Shown here: positions 48,701-55,555 of the stretch, one piece after another
Layout of the letters: each line of letters opens with the position of its first letter
Numbering within the stretch: the stretch's first letter is position 1
NCBI RefSeq assembly: GCF_018598185.1
Contig: NZ_JAHESC010000028.1
Location: forward strand, 39,949-103,948
Reading direction: 5' to 3'
Origin: Dawidia soli
GTDB lineage: Bacteria; Bacteroidota; Bacteroidia; Cytophagales; Cyclobacteriaceae
Length of the DNA: 64,000 nt
Translations under genes and position numbers: made by a program
Notes under the pieces: generated by a model
The model's database searches: none
Told to the model about the DNA's origin: nothing
The model's input: only the letters and a program-made list of their open reading frames with translations

Positions 48701-48788
48701 GTGCCTGCCCTGCCAGCGGTGCCAGCAGCGCGACGACCAGGAGCATGAATAGCCATGCCTGGCGCCTGTAAAGTAGAGCTTTTGTCAT
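45720..48788 (-). CDS. SusC/RagA-family TonB-dependent receptor (uronate locus)
   Basis: A 1022-residue outer-membrane transporter starting at the ATG at 48788 (MTKALLYRRQAWLFMLLVV), which gives a normal signal peptide; an earlier in-frame ATG at 48878 adds an unlikely 30 residues. It lacks an STN domain. It has the carboxypeptidase-like domain (VSGVITSDDGSPLPGV), the plug (VVGYGTQKKSDLTGSV, ASATAIYGSRGANGV) and a barrel ending in GVNIGF. Without STN it cannot use the classic FecR relay, although an ECF sigma gene lies upstream. Candidate operator ATGCAATCGTT (48922-48932) lies in its leader region. Confidence 0.95.
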   Translation of the reverse strand: MTKALLYRRQAWLFMLLVVALLAPLAGQAQTHTVSGVITSDDGSPLPGVYVLVKGTSNGTATDSNGKYTIVAPADGTLVFTFIGMRPLERPVSGQTTLDVAMETDVSELDEIVVVGYGTQKKSDLTGSVSSVSSKEIRSVPVASLSQALQGRAAGVQVMQSSNSPGGGVTVRIRGGNSIQGGNEPLYVVDGYPLYNESGPTISPNDIESMEILKDASATAIYGSRGANGVVIITTKRGKPGKANVQFETYLGFQEVRKKLDVLNATQLAELINEGIANTNADNPTKPPIAPAFTQEQIAGLGKGTDWQDEIFRTAPIQNYYLALTGGDDKMQYAITGNYFDQDGIVINSNYNRASFRINLDRQMSERLKFSSSLTFSRSKRNQITSDTDGGSGAGVVYGALNFSPTVPVRNPDGTYTIDNRPGAIKINNPVAMANDIENENTTSRVLGTVSAEYTLAKGLTAKVLFGTNLVYEKIGFYLPRSTFSGLQVSGSAYLNNRQSAEWLNENTLNYKTTISDRHTFNIVAGYTLQSGSSEEFRANAQNFANDILNNNSLASAQQANPGSSEVLDWGLRSYLGRVNYDLDGKYLVTLTGRVDGASKFGKGNKNAFFPSGSVAWKISKESFMQQVAVVSDLKLRASYGITGNQEIGNYQSIGALGTQNYNFDNKLFIGYAPSRMANPDLKWETTTQVDVGIDAGFFNDRLLVTADWYRKKTKDLLFNVPLPVTSGYTTSLQNIGKVQNQGVELGIATINVEGAFSWTTNFNVAANRNKVLDLGNAKDVPTGSASGHLQLSNSGILRVGEPVGVFYGLEFDGIFQNAEEIANSAQKNAKPGDRRYVDVKQDGAINSQDRVILGQAQPKLIFGFTNNFSFKGFDLNVFFQGVQGNSLYNINRYELESMTGISNQSAEVLNRWTPTNPSNTIPRAISTTTSYQVTSRQIEDGSYIRLRNIQLAYNLPSTMLERVGLNSAKVYVSGQNLLTITDYSGYDPEVSRYGQETLSQGTDYGSYPSAKMYLIGVNIGF

Positions 48789-48950
48789 AGAACAATAAGG
48801 TTTGGGTTTGACATGGTCGGGAAAACCTGCGGTGTGCCGCCAACAGGCTTTCCCCAATCGCCGCACGCGCGAACGCACAGCGGTTTGTTCATATGACGTC
48901 GTAAAAAATGCTTACCCCTACATGCAATCGTTTTAATTATTTATGTGTCC
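48789..48950 (-). promoter_or_regulatory. Control region before the uronate SusC gene
   Basis: This 162-bp gap follows the mannonate dehydratase gene. It holds ATGCAATCGTT (48922-48932) followed five bases later by TATTTA, exactly as found before the fructan SusC gene at 19442-19463. The inverse strand reads AAACGATT, a LacI-type half-site pattern. No clear TAnnTTTG is seen. Confidence 0.45.
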
Positions 48951-50120
48951 CTACACAGGCAGCACCGAAGAAATACCGAGTTCAAGACCGCGCAGTTCAG
49001 CCAGTCCCCGCAAACGACCGATGGCCGAATAACCGGGATTTGTTTTCTTCTGCAAGTCGTCCAGCATCTGGTGGCCGTGGTCCGGCCGGAAAGGGATTTG
49101 CGTCGCGCGCCGGCGCTGCTCTACGACAAGCGCCCGCATCACGCGAGGCATATCGACGTCGCCGGCCAGATGGTCGGCTTCAAAAAAATTACCGGCGTCG
49201 TCGCGGCGTGTGCTGCGCAGGTGTACAAAGTTTATACGATGCCCCAGGCGTTGCACCATGCCCACCAGGTCGTTGTCCGTGCGCACGCCATACGAGCCGG
49301 TACAAAAACAGAGACCGTTGTAAGCAGAATCGTACGCCGCGAGTAAACGCTCGGCATCCGCCTCGGTGCTGACGACGCGCGGCAGTCCGAACATCGGGTA
49401 CGGCGGGTCGTCGGGGTGGATCGCCAGGCGTACACCCGCTTCTTCCGCCACGGGGGCAATCGCGCGGATAAAGGTATATAAATGCTGCCGCAGGCGCGGT
49501 TCGTCTATACCGTCGTATTCTTCCAGCACCTTGCGGAACTGGTCTAATGTATAGCCTTCTTCCGCGCCGGGCAGTCCGGCCAGTATATTCCGGCGCAGGG
49601 CATCGAGCGCCTCGTCCGTGGCTTCGTCGTAATACCGCTCGGCAGCCTCGATCCGTGCCCGCGTATACTCCCGCAACGCCCCGCGCCGCTTGAGCACAAA
49701 CAGGTCGAACGCCGCAAACGCCACCGCGTCAAACCGCAGCGCCTTCGAACCGTCGGGCAGCACATACGCCAGGTCCGTACGCGTCCAGTCCAGCACCGGC
49801 ATAAAATTATAGCATACCGTGCGGATGCCGCAGCGGCCGAGATTGCGCAGGCTTTCGTTATAGTGCGCGATATACCGCTCATAGCCCGGGTTTTGCTTTT
49901 TAATATCTTCGTGTACCGGTATACTTTCCACGACCGACCACGTCAGGCCCGCCGCTTCGATCATCTGCTGGCGTTGCAGGATCTCCTCGATCGGCCACAC
50001 CACCCCGTTCGGCAAATGGTGCAACGCCGAAACGACACCGGTGGCACCGGCCTGTCGTATGTCCTGTAAACTGACCGGGTCGTTCGGCCCGAACCAGCGC
50101 CATGTCTGTTCCATCAACAT
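48951..50120 (-). CDS. uxuA: Mannonate dehydratase
   Basis: A 389-residue cytosolic TIM-barrel enzyme of the UxuA family. It begins [16 protein letters not shown], the usual family start, at either of two in-frame ATGs. Family motifs follow: [44 protein letters not shown], and late [10 protein letters not shown] and FVHLRS metal-site motifs. It converts D-mannonate to 2-keto-3-deoxygluconate, the step after glucuronate isomerisation and fructuronate reduction. Its place in the cluster argues that D-glucuronate is a product of the polymer. No other hexuronate gene is in the window. Confidence 0.95.
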   Translation of the reverse strand: MLMEQTWRWFGPNDPVSLQDIRQAGATGVVSALHHLPNGVVWPIEEILQRQQMIEAAGLTWSVVESIPVHEDIKKQNPGYERYIAHYNESLRNLGRCGIRTVCYNFMPVLDWTRTDLAYVLPDGSKALRFDAVAFAAFDLFVLKRRGALREYTRARIEAAERYYDEATDEALDALRRNILAGLPGAEEGYTLDQFRKVLEEYDGIDEPRLRQHLYTFIRAIAPVAEEAGVRLAIHPDDPPYPMFGLPRVVSTEADAERLLAAYDSAYNGLCFCTGSYGVRTDNDLVGMVQRLGHRINFVHLRSTRRDDAGNFFEADHLAGDVDMPRVMRALVVEQRRRATQIPFRPDHGHQMLDDLQKKTNPGYSAIGRLRGLAELRGLELGISSVLPV

Positions 50121-50154
50121 CGTATTCTCGCTTCTTCTATAGTATAGATTGGTA

Positions 50155-50397
50155 TTACCGCAAGCCCCGCGCCTTCAGCTTGCGGCTCACACGATCCAGA
50201 TCCTCTTCGATCGGTTTTTCATCGGCCGCCCCGTACGCTTCCGCCCAAAGGCCCCGCATCGATTCGAACTCGGCACACCAGGCCGGGTCTTGCTCGCATA
50301 ATGTTTTTAACTGATGAATGTCTTCCGGGGTCGCTTCGCCGGCCAGGCAGCGAGCCATCAAGGCATAAATTCCGGTAAGCGCGGGTGGTCTGGCCAT
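50155..50397 (-). CDS. Short FecR N-terminal-like protein (mini anti-sigma candidate)
   Basis: An 80-residue soluble protein that resembles only the sigma-binding N-terminal part of FecR proteins ([21 protein letters not shown], then [10 protein letters not shown]). There is no membrane segment and no periplasmic FecR domain, and the next gene starts 34 bp after its stop, so nothing was lost by a simple frameshift. It lies between an ECF sigma gene and mannonate dehydratase. It may be a cytoplasmic anti-sigma factor for that sigma factor. This role is inference from similarity and position. Confidence 0.65.
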   Translation of the reverse strand: MARPPALTGIYALMARCLAGEATPEDIHQLKTLCEQDPAWCAEFESMRGLWAEAYGAADEKPIEEDLDRVSRKLKARGLR

Positions 50398-50461
50398 GTT
50401 ACAAGGACGCTGAAAACAGCGACACCCCCTACAGCCAGTCCGCGGGCGGATGGATTTTATT

Positions 50462-51082
50462 TTATACGGATACCGGGCGAACGGCCTGCCGCAGGTGCTT
50501 TAACGCTCGGCCCATCTGGGTATCGACGGTTTTTATACTGATCTGCAGCACGTCGGCAATGTCCTTATACTTCATGTCCTGTTCCCGGCTCATGCGAAAG
50601 ATCGTCCGGCACTGCTTGGGCAGCGACTCGATCGCCGACTCGATCTGGCCGCGCAGCTCCTCGTATACCAGGTGCTCCTGCGCACCCTCGTGCACGCTGG
50701 CCACATCCGCCGCGCACTCCAGCTCTATATTCCGGTCGTGCTTCGTTTTGCGCAGGCAGTCCAGCGACTTATTGCGTACCGACGCGAGCAGGTACGCCTG
50801 GAACGACGAATTGATCTGAATGCGCTTGCGGTTACCCCACAGGTTGCAGAATACATCGTCTACGATCTCTTCGGCCAGCGCATGGCTCTGCACCATGCGT
50901 GCCGACACCCGGCACAGCTGCCGGTACATACGCTTGAAGATCGTCTCGAACGACTTGTAATCGTCCTCGCGGGCTACCCGGTCAAACAGGAGGTCCAGGC
51001 CTTCGTTTTGGGGCCGAAGGGCGGCAATCCCGGTAGAATACCGGATGGCTTGGGCGGGGTTGAAGTGGGGTAAAAGTGCCAT
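50462..51082 (-). CDS. ECF RNA polymerase sigma factor (uronate locus)
   Basis: A 206-residue ECF sigma factor. Region 2 lies at about 40-110 (FETIFKRMYRQLCRVSARM, AEEIVDDVFCNLWGNR, FQAYLLASVRNKSLDCLRK) and region 4 at about 145-195 (SLPKQCRTIFRMSREQDMKYKDIADVLQ). The first ~25 residues are not conserved in the family, so a later start is possible, but no good ATG is nearby. It heads the minus-strand gene series down to the lyase and is divergent from the LacI regulator. Its partner is probably the 80-residue FecR-like protein. Confidence 0.9.
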   Translation of the reverse strand: MALLPHFNPAQAIRYSTGIAALRPQNEGLDLLFDRVAREDDYKSFETIFKRMYRQLCRVSARMVQSHALAEEIVDDVFCNLWGNRKRIQINSSFQAYLLASVRNKSLDCLRKTKHDRNIELECAADVASVHEGAQEHLVYEELRGQIESAIESLPKQCRTIFRMSREQDMKYKDIADVLQISIKTVDTQMGRALKHLRQAVRPVSV

Positions 51083-51211
51083 CTGTGCAATCGATTGTCC
51101 AAATATTTAATACGATTGTAGTAAAAAATATGACCAAATAGTTGCTTTTTAAATGATATTTAATAGGGACCGTTCCCGGGAACGGTCCCAGAACTTTAAT
51201 CTTTATCTTGC
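51083..51211. promoter_or_regulatory. Divergent control region of the uronate locus
   Basis: This 129-bp region separates the ECF sigma gene from the LacI gene. It holds GCAATCGATT (51087-51096), a further ACGATTG (51112-51118) and the perfect palindrome at 51166-51189. It is the natural place for LacI binding to control both directions. Confidence 0.6.
51166..51189. promoter_or_regulatory. Perfect 24-bp palindrome, candidate LacI operator
   Basis: Both 12-base halves (GGGACCGTTCCC and its complement) match without error and without spacer. It lies 22 bp before the LacI start codon. A central CG-type dyad is usual for LacI operators, and autoregulation is likely. It could also fold as a hairpin in RNA, but no T-tract follows. 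Confidence 0.7.
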
Positions 51212-52246
51212 ATGGCAGTAAAACGATCTATGAGCTCCGGTTCCATCACCATCAACGACATTGCTAAAATGCTGGGCATCTCCAAGTCCACCGTGTCACG
51301 CGCGTTGTCCGAGCACTCGGACGTCAACGCCGAAACACGCCACAAGGTCCTCGAGCTCGCACGCAAACTGAACTATACGCCCAACGCTCTCGCCCTCAAC
51401 CTCAAACAACAACGCACCAACACCATCGGCGTACTCATCCCCGAAACCGTAAACCGCTTCTTCGCCAAAGCCATCGGCGGCATACAACGGGTGGCCAACC
51501 TGGCGGGGTACAACGTCATGATCTGCCAGTCCGACGAAAGCTTTGTCACCGAACGCAGCAACCTCCGTTCACTCCTCACCGCGCACGTCGACGGTGTGCT
51601 CGTTTCCGTCTCTGCCGAAACAGACCGCACCGACCACTTCCAGATCTTATTGGATAAAAATATACCGGTCGTATTCTTCGACCGCATCACCGAAGAGCTC
51701 AACACCTCGCGCGTCTATACCGACAACTACGAAATCGCCTTCGAAGGCACCGAGCACCTCATCAGCCAGGGTTGTCAACGCATCGCCATCGTCGCCGGCC
51801 CGCAAAATCTATACAACAGCCGCTACCGCTTGAAAGGCTATATGGATGCGTTACGGAAACACAACCTGCCCGTAAAAGAAAACTATATCGTACAATCGCA
51901 CTTCCGCGGCGGCACCGTAGAAGACTACACCCGCCAGCTCATCAACTTACCCCAACGCCCGGACGCCATCTTCGCCATCAACGACTTCGCCGCCATCGAG
52001 ATGATGCACGTCATCAAAAAGAACGGCCTGCGCATCCCCCAGGACATCGCCATCCTGGGCTTCAACAACGAGACTATCTGCCGCTTCGTCGAGCCGGCCC
52101 TCACCAGCATCGACATGTCCGCCTACGACATGGGCTCCGAAGCCGCCGCCCTCCTCCTCGACCAGATCAAAGGCAACCGCGACCCCCAGCTGCGCCTCAT
52201 CAAAAGCCGCCTCGTCATCCGCGAATCAACCCACCTGAAAGGTTAA
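51212..52246 (+). CDS. LacI-family transcriptional regulator
   Basis: A 344-residue repressor. The N-terminal helix-turn-helix and hinge (TINDIAKMLGISKSTVSRAL, then NYTPNALALNL) are classic LacI. Residues about 65-335 are a periplasmic-binding-protein-like effector domain (IGVLIPE, VDGVLVS, VVFFDRI, FAINDFAAIEMM, PALTSID). It probably senses a uronate catabolic intermediate and represses the divergent locus. The start at 51212 is supported by the short distance to the HTH. It may also act on the fructan locus if the shared ATGCAATCGTT site is its target. Confidence 0.93.
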   Translation: MAVKRSMSSGSITINDIAKMLGISKSTVSRALSEHSDVNAETRHKVLELARKLNYTPNALALNLKQQRTNTIGVLIPETVNRFFAKAIGGIQRVANLAGYNVMICQSDESFVTERSNLRSLLTAHVDGVLVSVSAETDRTDHFQILLDKNIPVVFFDRITEELNTSRVYTDNYEIAFEGTEHLISQGCQRIAIVAGPQNLYNSRYRLKGYMDALRKHNLPVKENYIVQSHFRGGTVEDYTRQLINLPQRPDAIFAINDFAAIEMMHVIKKNGLRIPQDIAILGFNNETICRFVEPALTSIDMSAYDMGSEAAALLLDQIKGNRDPQLRLIKSRLVIRESTHLKG

Positions 52247-52295
52247 AAATTAAAAGGCTAAATCATTAATATTCTGTGTCCACGCATTTCGGGCA

Positions 52296-53135
52296 CTATT
52301 TTCTTCCTAACCACATCAACGCATTGATCAAAAACATATTCTGCTCCACACTCCCAAACGACGACGACAACGTCTTATTCGTCTTCCCCTCATAATCGAT
52401 ATCGTTATGCCCCATATTGATATACATCATCCGGTACTTCGTATTCGTCCACGCCACGGGATAATCCCCGCTATGCCAAATCTCATGCGGCTTCGGCCCC
52501 GTCCCTAATGGAAAGCTCGAAGGGTCTACCGACAGCAACACTTTTATATCCTTGTTCTTCCGCAGATCGTTCTTCCAGCAATACCACTCGTTCGGCGCCG
52601 CCCCGATCGTAGCGCCCAGCCCCTTCGTAGCAGGATGTTTACGGTCCTCTACACGCAGCACCGCTTTTGTCGGCCGCCACGTGTTGCTTTTATACTCGCC
52701 GGTACCCAGGAACTCCTGGTGATACCAGTCCCAGTCCTGCGGATACGCCGACGGCGTCAGCGCAAACCCCGCGAAGTGAAAGCCGATCCATGCGCCGCCG
52801 TTCTTCATATACATTTCAAAGGCCGCCCGCTGGGCGATCTCCTCAGGACGCGTATCCAGGAATAAGACCACCTGGTAGTGGGCCAGGAAGGTAGCGTTCA
52901 GGTTGTTCCAGTCCTGGGTAGAGTCGTACACAAAGTTATGGCGCTTCGCGGCAGCCGCCAGCCATTGGTTCGCTTCGTGCACGAAGCTGATGTGCGCCTG
53001 GTCGTTGCGCGCGGTAAAGAAACCGATGACGCGAAAGGCGGGCTTGTCCGTTTGTGCTTGCGTGCACAACGGCACACACAACAGGCAGAACAGAAGCAGG
53101 TATATATACGTGCGCAGGCGGGTGAGCGTAGTCAT
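52296..53135 (-). CDS. ThuA-like domain protein, secreted
   Basis: A 279-residue protein starting at the ATG at 53135, which gives a good signal peptide (LLFCLLCVPLCTQAQ). The rest is a ThuA/glutamine-amidotransferase-like fold: FRVIGFFTARNDQAHISF at the start, YQVVLFLDTRP, MKNGGAWIGFHFAG, and the late GHNDIDYEG. ThuA-like proteins are linked to sugar metabolism (trehalose use in rhizobia) or to 3-keto-sugar pathways, with uncertain chemistry. It converges on the LacI gene and may be an accessory of the uronate locus. Confidence 0.85.
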   Translation of the reverse strand: MTTLTRLRTYIYLLLFCLLCVPLCTQAQTDKPAFRVIGFFTARNDQAHISFVHEANQWLAAAAKRHNFVYDSTQDWNNLNATFLAHYQVVLFLDTRPEEIAQRAAFEMYMKNGGAWIGFHFAGFALTPSAYPQDWDWYHQEFLGTGEYKSNTWRPTKAVLRVEDRKHPATKGLGATIGAAPNEWYCWKNDLRKNKDIKVLLSVDPSSFPLGTGPKPHEIWHSGDYPVAWTNTKYRMMYINMGHNDIDYEGKTNKTLSSSFGSVEQNMFLINALMWLGRK

Positions 53136-53257
53136 GGGTGTAGCGGGTTGTATCACAGGAAAGGTACCGGTTTGTTGTTTGCCGGCAAAATGCTTTTCGT
53201 TCCCCGGCGCGGGTATTATATTGCTACGGCAGAAACACGCCACGAACCGCCAGCACC

Positions 53258-54394
53258 ATGATCATACCCAATCAAAAAGAGCTCTACACGCTCCCCGACG
53301 AAGTAACGTACCTCAACTGTGCGTCCCTCTCACCGCTCCTCCGGTCGGTGGAAGAAGCGGGCACGTGGGGTCTCTACGAACGCCGCCACCCGTGGGAAAT
53401 TGCCGCCGCCCAATGGTTCGAGCCGGTAGAGACATTGCGCGAGCTCTTCGCCCGCATCATCCGCGCTGACCGTGACAACGTCGCCCTGGTACCCGCCGTG
53501 AGCTACGGCATTGCCGTGGCAGCAAAGAATATACCGCTCACAAAGCACCAGACCATCGTCGTGCTCGATCAGCAATATCCGTCCAACGTCTACGCATGGC
53601 GCGAGCGCTCGTATGAAACCGGCGCGGCCATCGTCACCGTCAACCGTCAACCCGGCCAATCGTGGACCGACGCCATCCTCGCCCACATCGACGAACGCAC
53701 CGGCGTCGTGGCCATCCCCAACTGTCATTGGACCGACGGCAGCCTCATCGACCTGGAGATCGTCAGCCGCCGTGCAAAAGACGTAAAGGCCCGGCTCGTC
53801 GTGGATGCCAGCCAGTCCGTGGGAGCGTATCCGTTGGATGTGAATGCCGTCCGCCCCGACTTCCTGGTCAGCGTCGGGTATAAATGGCTCATGGGACCGT
53901 ACGGACTGGGATACCTGTATGCGTCGCCCGAATTCGGCGAGCGCGGCGTACCCCTGGAGTATTCGTGGCTGAATAAAAGCGGCGCCGAAGACTTCACACG
54001 CCTGGCCGACTATCGCGACGACTACAAGACCGGCGCACGCCGCTTTGATGCCGGCGAGTCACCCAGCTTTATACACGTGCCCATGGCCATCGCCGCGCTT
54101 CAACAGATCCTGGAATGGGGCGTCGCCAACATCCATGAAACACTCTCGCAGCGTACAGCACAAATACGTACGCGCGCACGGCAGCATGGCTTCACCGTGT
54201 CGTCTGCCGATGCGCCGAACGTCGGCCACATCGTAGGGCTGGACTTCACATTCGATCAGATCCCCGCGCTGGGCCGGAAGCTCGCGGACCACCAGGTATA
54301 TGTCGGCTTCCGCGGCGAGAAGATGCGCATCGCGCCGTACCTGTACAACAGTGCAGACGACGTGGACCGGTTGTTCGAAGCACTTTTACAATAA
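53258..54394 (+). CDS. Class V aminotransferase / cysteine desulfurase-like enzyme
   Basis: A 378-residue PLP enzyme of fold type I. Asp183 (VVDASQS) should bind the pyridine nitrogen and Lys209 (SVGYKWLMG) should form the Schiff base. The N-terminal YLNCASLSPL and the C-terminal NVGHIVGLDF segments fit class V enzymes. Typical relatives are isopenicillin epimerase-like proteins and desulfurases. The active-site loop with a nucleophilic Cys expected in desulfurases is not evident, so transamination or elimination is more likely. It is divergent from the ThuA gene. Confidence 0.87.
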   Translation: MIIPNQKELYTLPDEVTYLNCASLSPLLRSVEEAGTWGLYERRHPWEIAAAQWFEPVETLRELFARIIRADRDNVALVPAVSYGIAVAAKNIPLTKHQTIVVLDQQYPSNVYAWRERSYETGAAIVTVNRQPGQSWTDAILAHIDERTGVVAIPNCHWTDGSLIDLEIVSRRAKDVKARLVVDASQSVGAYPLDVNAVRPDFLVSVGYKWLMGPYGLGYLYASPEFGERGVPLEYSWLNKSGAEDFTRLADYRDDYKTGARRFDAGESPSFIHVPMAIAALQQILEWGVANIHETLSQRTAQIRTRARQHGFTVSSADAPNVGHIVGLDFTFDQIPALGRKLADHQVYVGFRGEKMRIAPYLYNSADDVDRLFEALLQ

Positions 54395-54410
54395 CATCAC
54401 CTACGCAACA

Positions 54411-54429
54411 GTTGCACCCGTTGTGCAAC
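54411..54429. promoter_or_regulatory. Inverted repeat upstream of the outer-membrane protein gene
   Basis: Seven-base arms GTTGCAC and GTGCAAC flank CCGTT. It lies 17 bp after the aminotransferase stop and 14 bp before the -33 element of the next gene. Without a T-tract it looks more like an operator than a terminator. Confidence 0.45.
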
Positions 54430-54442
54430 ACAACAACGCACC

Positions 54443-54475
54443 TTTCTACAAACGCCACCGGGCACGGTAGTTTAG
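54443..54475 (+). promoter_or_regulatory. Bacteroidota-type promoter
   Basis: TTTC (54443-54446) and TAGTTTAG (54468-54475) are separated by 21 bp, close to the TTTG / TAnnTTTG consensus. The transcript would have a leader of about 55 bases before the ATG at 54535. Confidence 0.5.
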
Positions 54476-54534
54476 GCTCTACAGCACAAGATGTTAAACA
54501 CCGTTTATGCTGTAAAACCAGAAAGGAGGCAATT

Positions 54535-55548
54535 ATGAAAAAGATACTTTTGTTAACCGCTGTGTTACTGGCGGCTGGAACACTGACACTTCAGGCACAA
54601 GACCAAGATTATCCACACGGATTTTACCTCAAGCCCACCGGCAGTTATTTCATCAAAGTAACACCGGTTGAATTTCCCGCCATCGGCGGCATGCCCGCCC
54701 GCGACCGGAGCTTTACCATCAACCCGCAGACCGGAGAGACCACTACGATTTCCGAAAAAGCCTTGACAGGATCTTTTGGCGAAGGCTGGCGTGCCGGCCT
54801 CACACTGGGGTACCGGTTTAACCGCATCCTCGGCGTCGAGCTCGGGTTGAACATGTATCAAAGCACCGAGCAGGACATGATGCGACAGAACGGAACGGTC
54901 GGCGGCAACACCGTATTGAATCTGAACACCGTCGGCAAGATCCGCGCGTACGACGTGGCCCCGGCGCTGGTCGCACACTTTCCGTCGGAAGGCATGATCC
55001 GTCCCTATGCCAAAGTAGGTGTCATTGTGCCCGTCGGCGGCTACCTGCAGATCAATACATCCCTCGATGACAAGACAGGCCAGTTCGCCGAGGAAGCCGG
55101 CTTTACCTCGCCGGTTCCCGACACACACATCGCCCTGCAGCTGGAGCGCGAAGAGCGCATCAACCCCCGCCCTACTGTAGGGTTCCAGTCGGCAGTCGGT
55201 GTGGACTTTATGCTCAGCGACCATTGCAGCGTCTTTGCCGAAGTAGAGTACCGCAACATCTCCGTGGGCGGTAAAGACAAAGAGCTGAAAAAATACTCGG
55301 GTACCGCCACCGTGGTAAGCGATGCTACGCTGCAACCCGTACCCGGCGTGCCGCAAACGCCCATCACCATGGAGAATGCCACCCCCGCTACGAAAGACGT
55401 GACCTATCACGAAACACTCACATCGGGCATGAACGTAGAAGGCTGGGAAGATTTCGACCGCAGCCGCCCGGCCGACGACCTCCGCTCCTATGTCAACATC
55501 GGCGGCCTGGGTCTGAACGCGGGCTTGAAATTTTATCTGAGCCGTTAA
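54535..55548 (+). CDS. Outer-membrane beta-barrel protein
   Basis: A 337-residue exported protein (signal to about residue 21, LTLQAQ). The start at 54535 is chosen because it gives the signal peptide and is preceded by AGGAGG five bases upstream, an exact Shine-Dalgarno site that is rare in this phylum. The body alternates strands typical of an OmpA-like or porin-like barrel (GLTLGYRFNRILGVELGLN, PYAKVGVIVPVGGYLQI, FAEVEYRNISVGG, GLNAGLKFYLSR). The last strand ends near the C-terminus as in outer-membrane proteins. A long loop at about 230-310 is rich in Thr, Pro and Val. Its function is not recognised. Confidence 0.78.
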   Translation: MKKILLLTAVLLAAGTLTLQAQDQDYPHGFYLKPTGSYFIKVTPVEFPAIGGMPARDRSFTINPQTGETTTISEKALTGSFGEGWRAGLTLGYRFNRILGVELGLNMYQSTEQDMMRQNGTVGGNTVLNLNTVGKIRAYDVAPALVAHFPSEGMIRPYAKVGVIVPVGGYLQINTSLDDKTGQFAEEAGFTSPVPDTHIALQLEREERINPRPTVGFQSAVGVDFMLSDHCSVFAEVEYRNISVGGKDKELKKYSGTATVVSDATLQPVPGVPQTPITMENATPATKDVTYHETLTSGMNVEGWEDFDRSRPADDLRSYVNIGGLGLNAGLKFYLSR

Positions 55549-55555
55549 CGGCCGA

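Noticed and set aside
50155..50397. Frameshifted full-length FecR gene
   Set aside because: Only 34 bp separate its stop from mannonate dehydratase, so there is no room for the missing domains.
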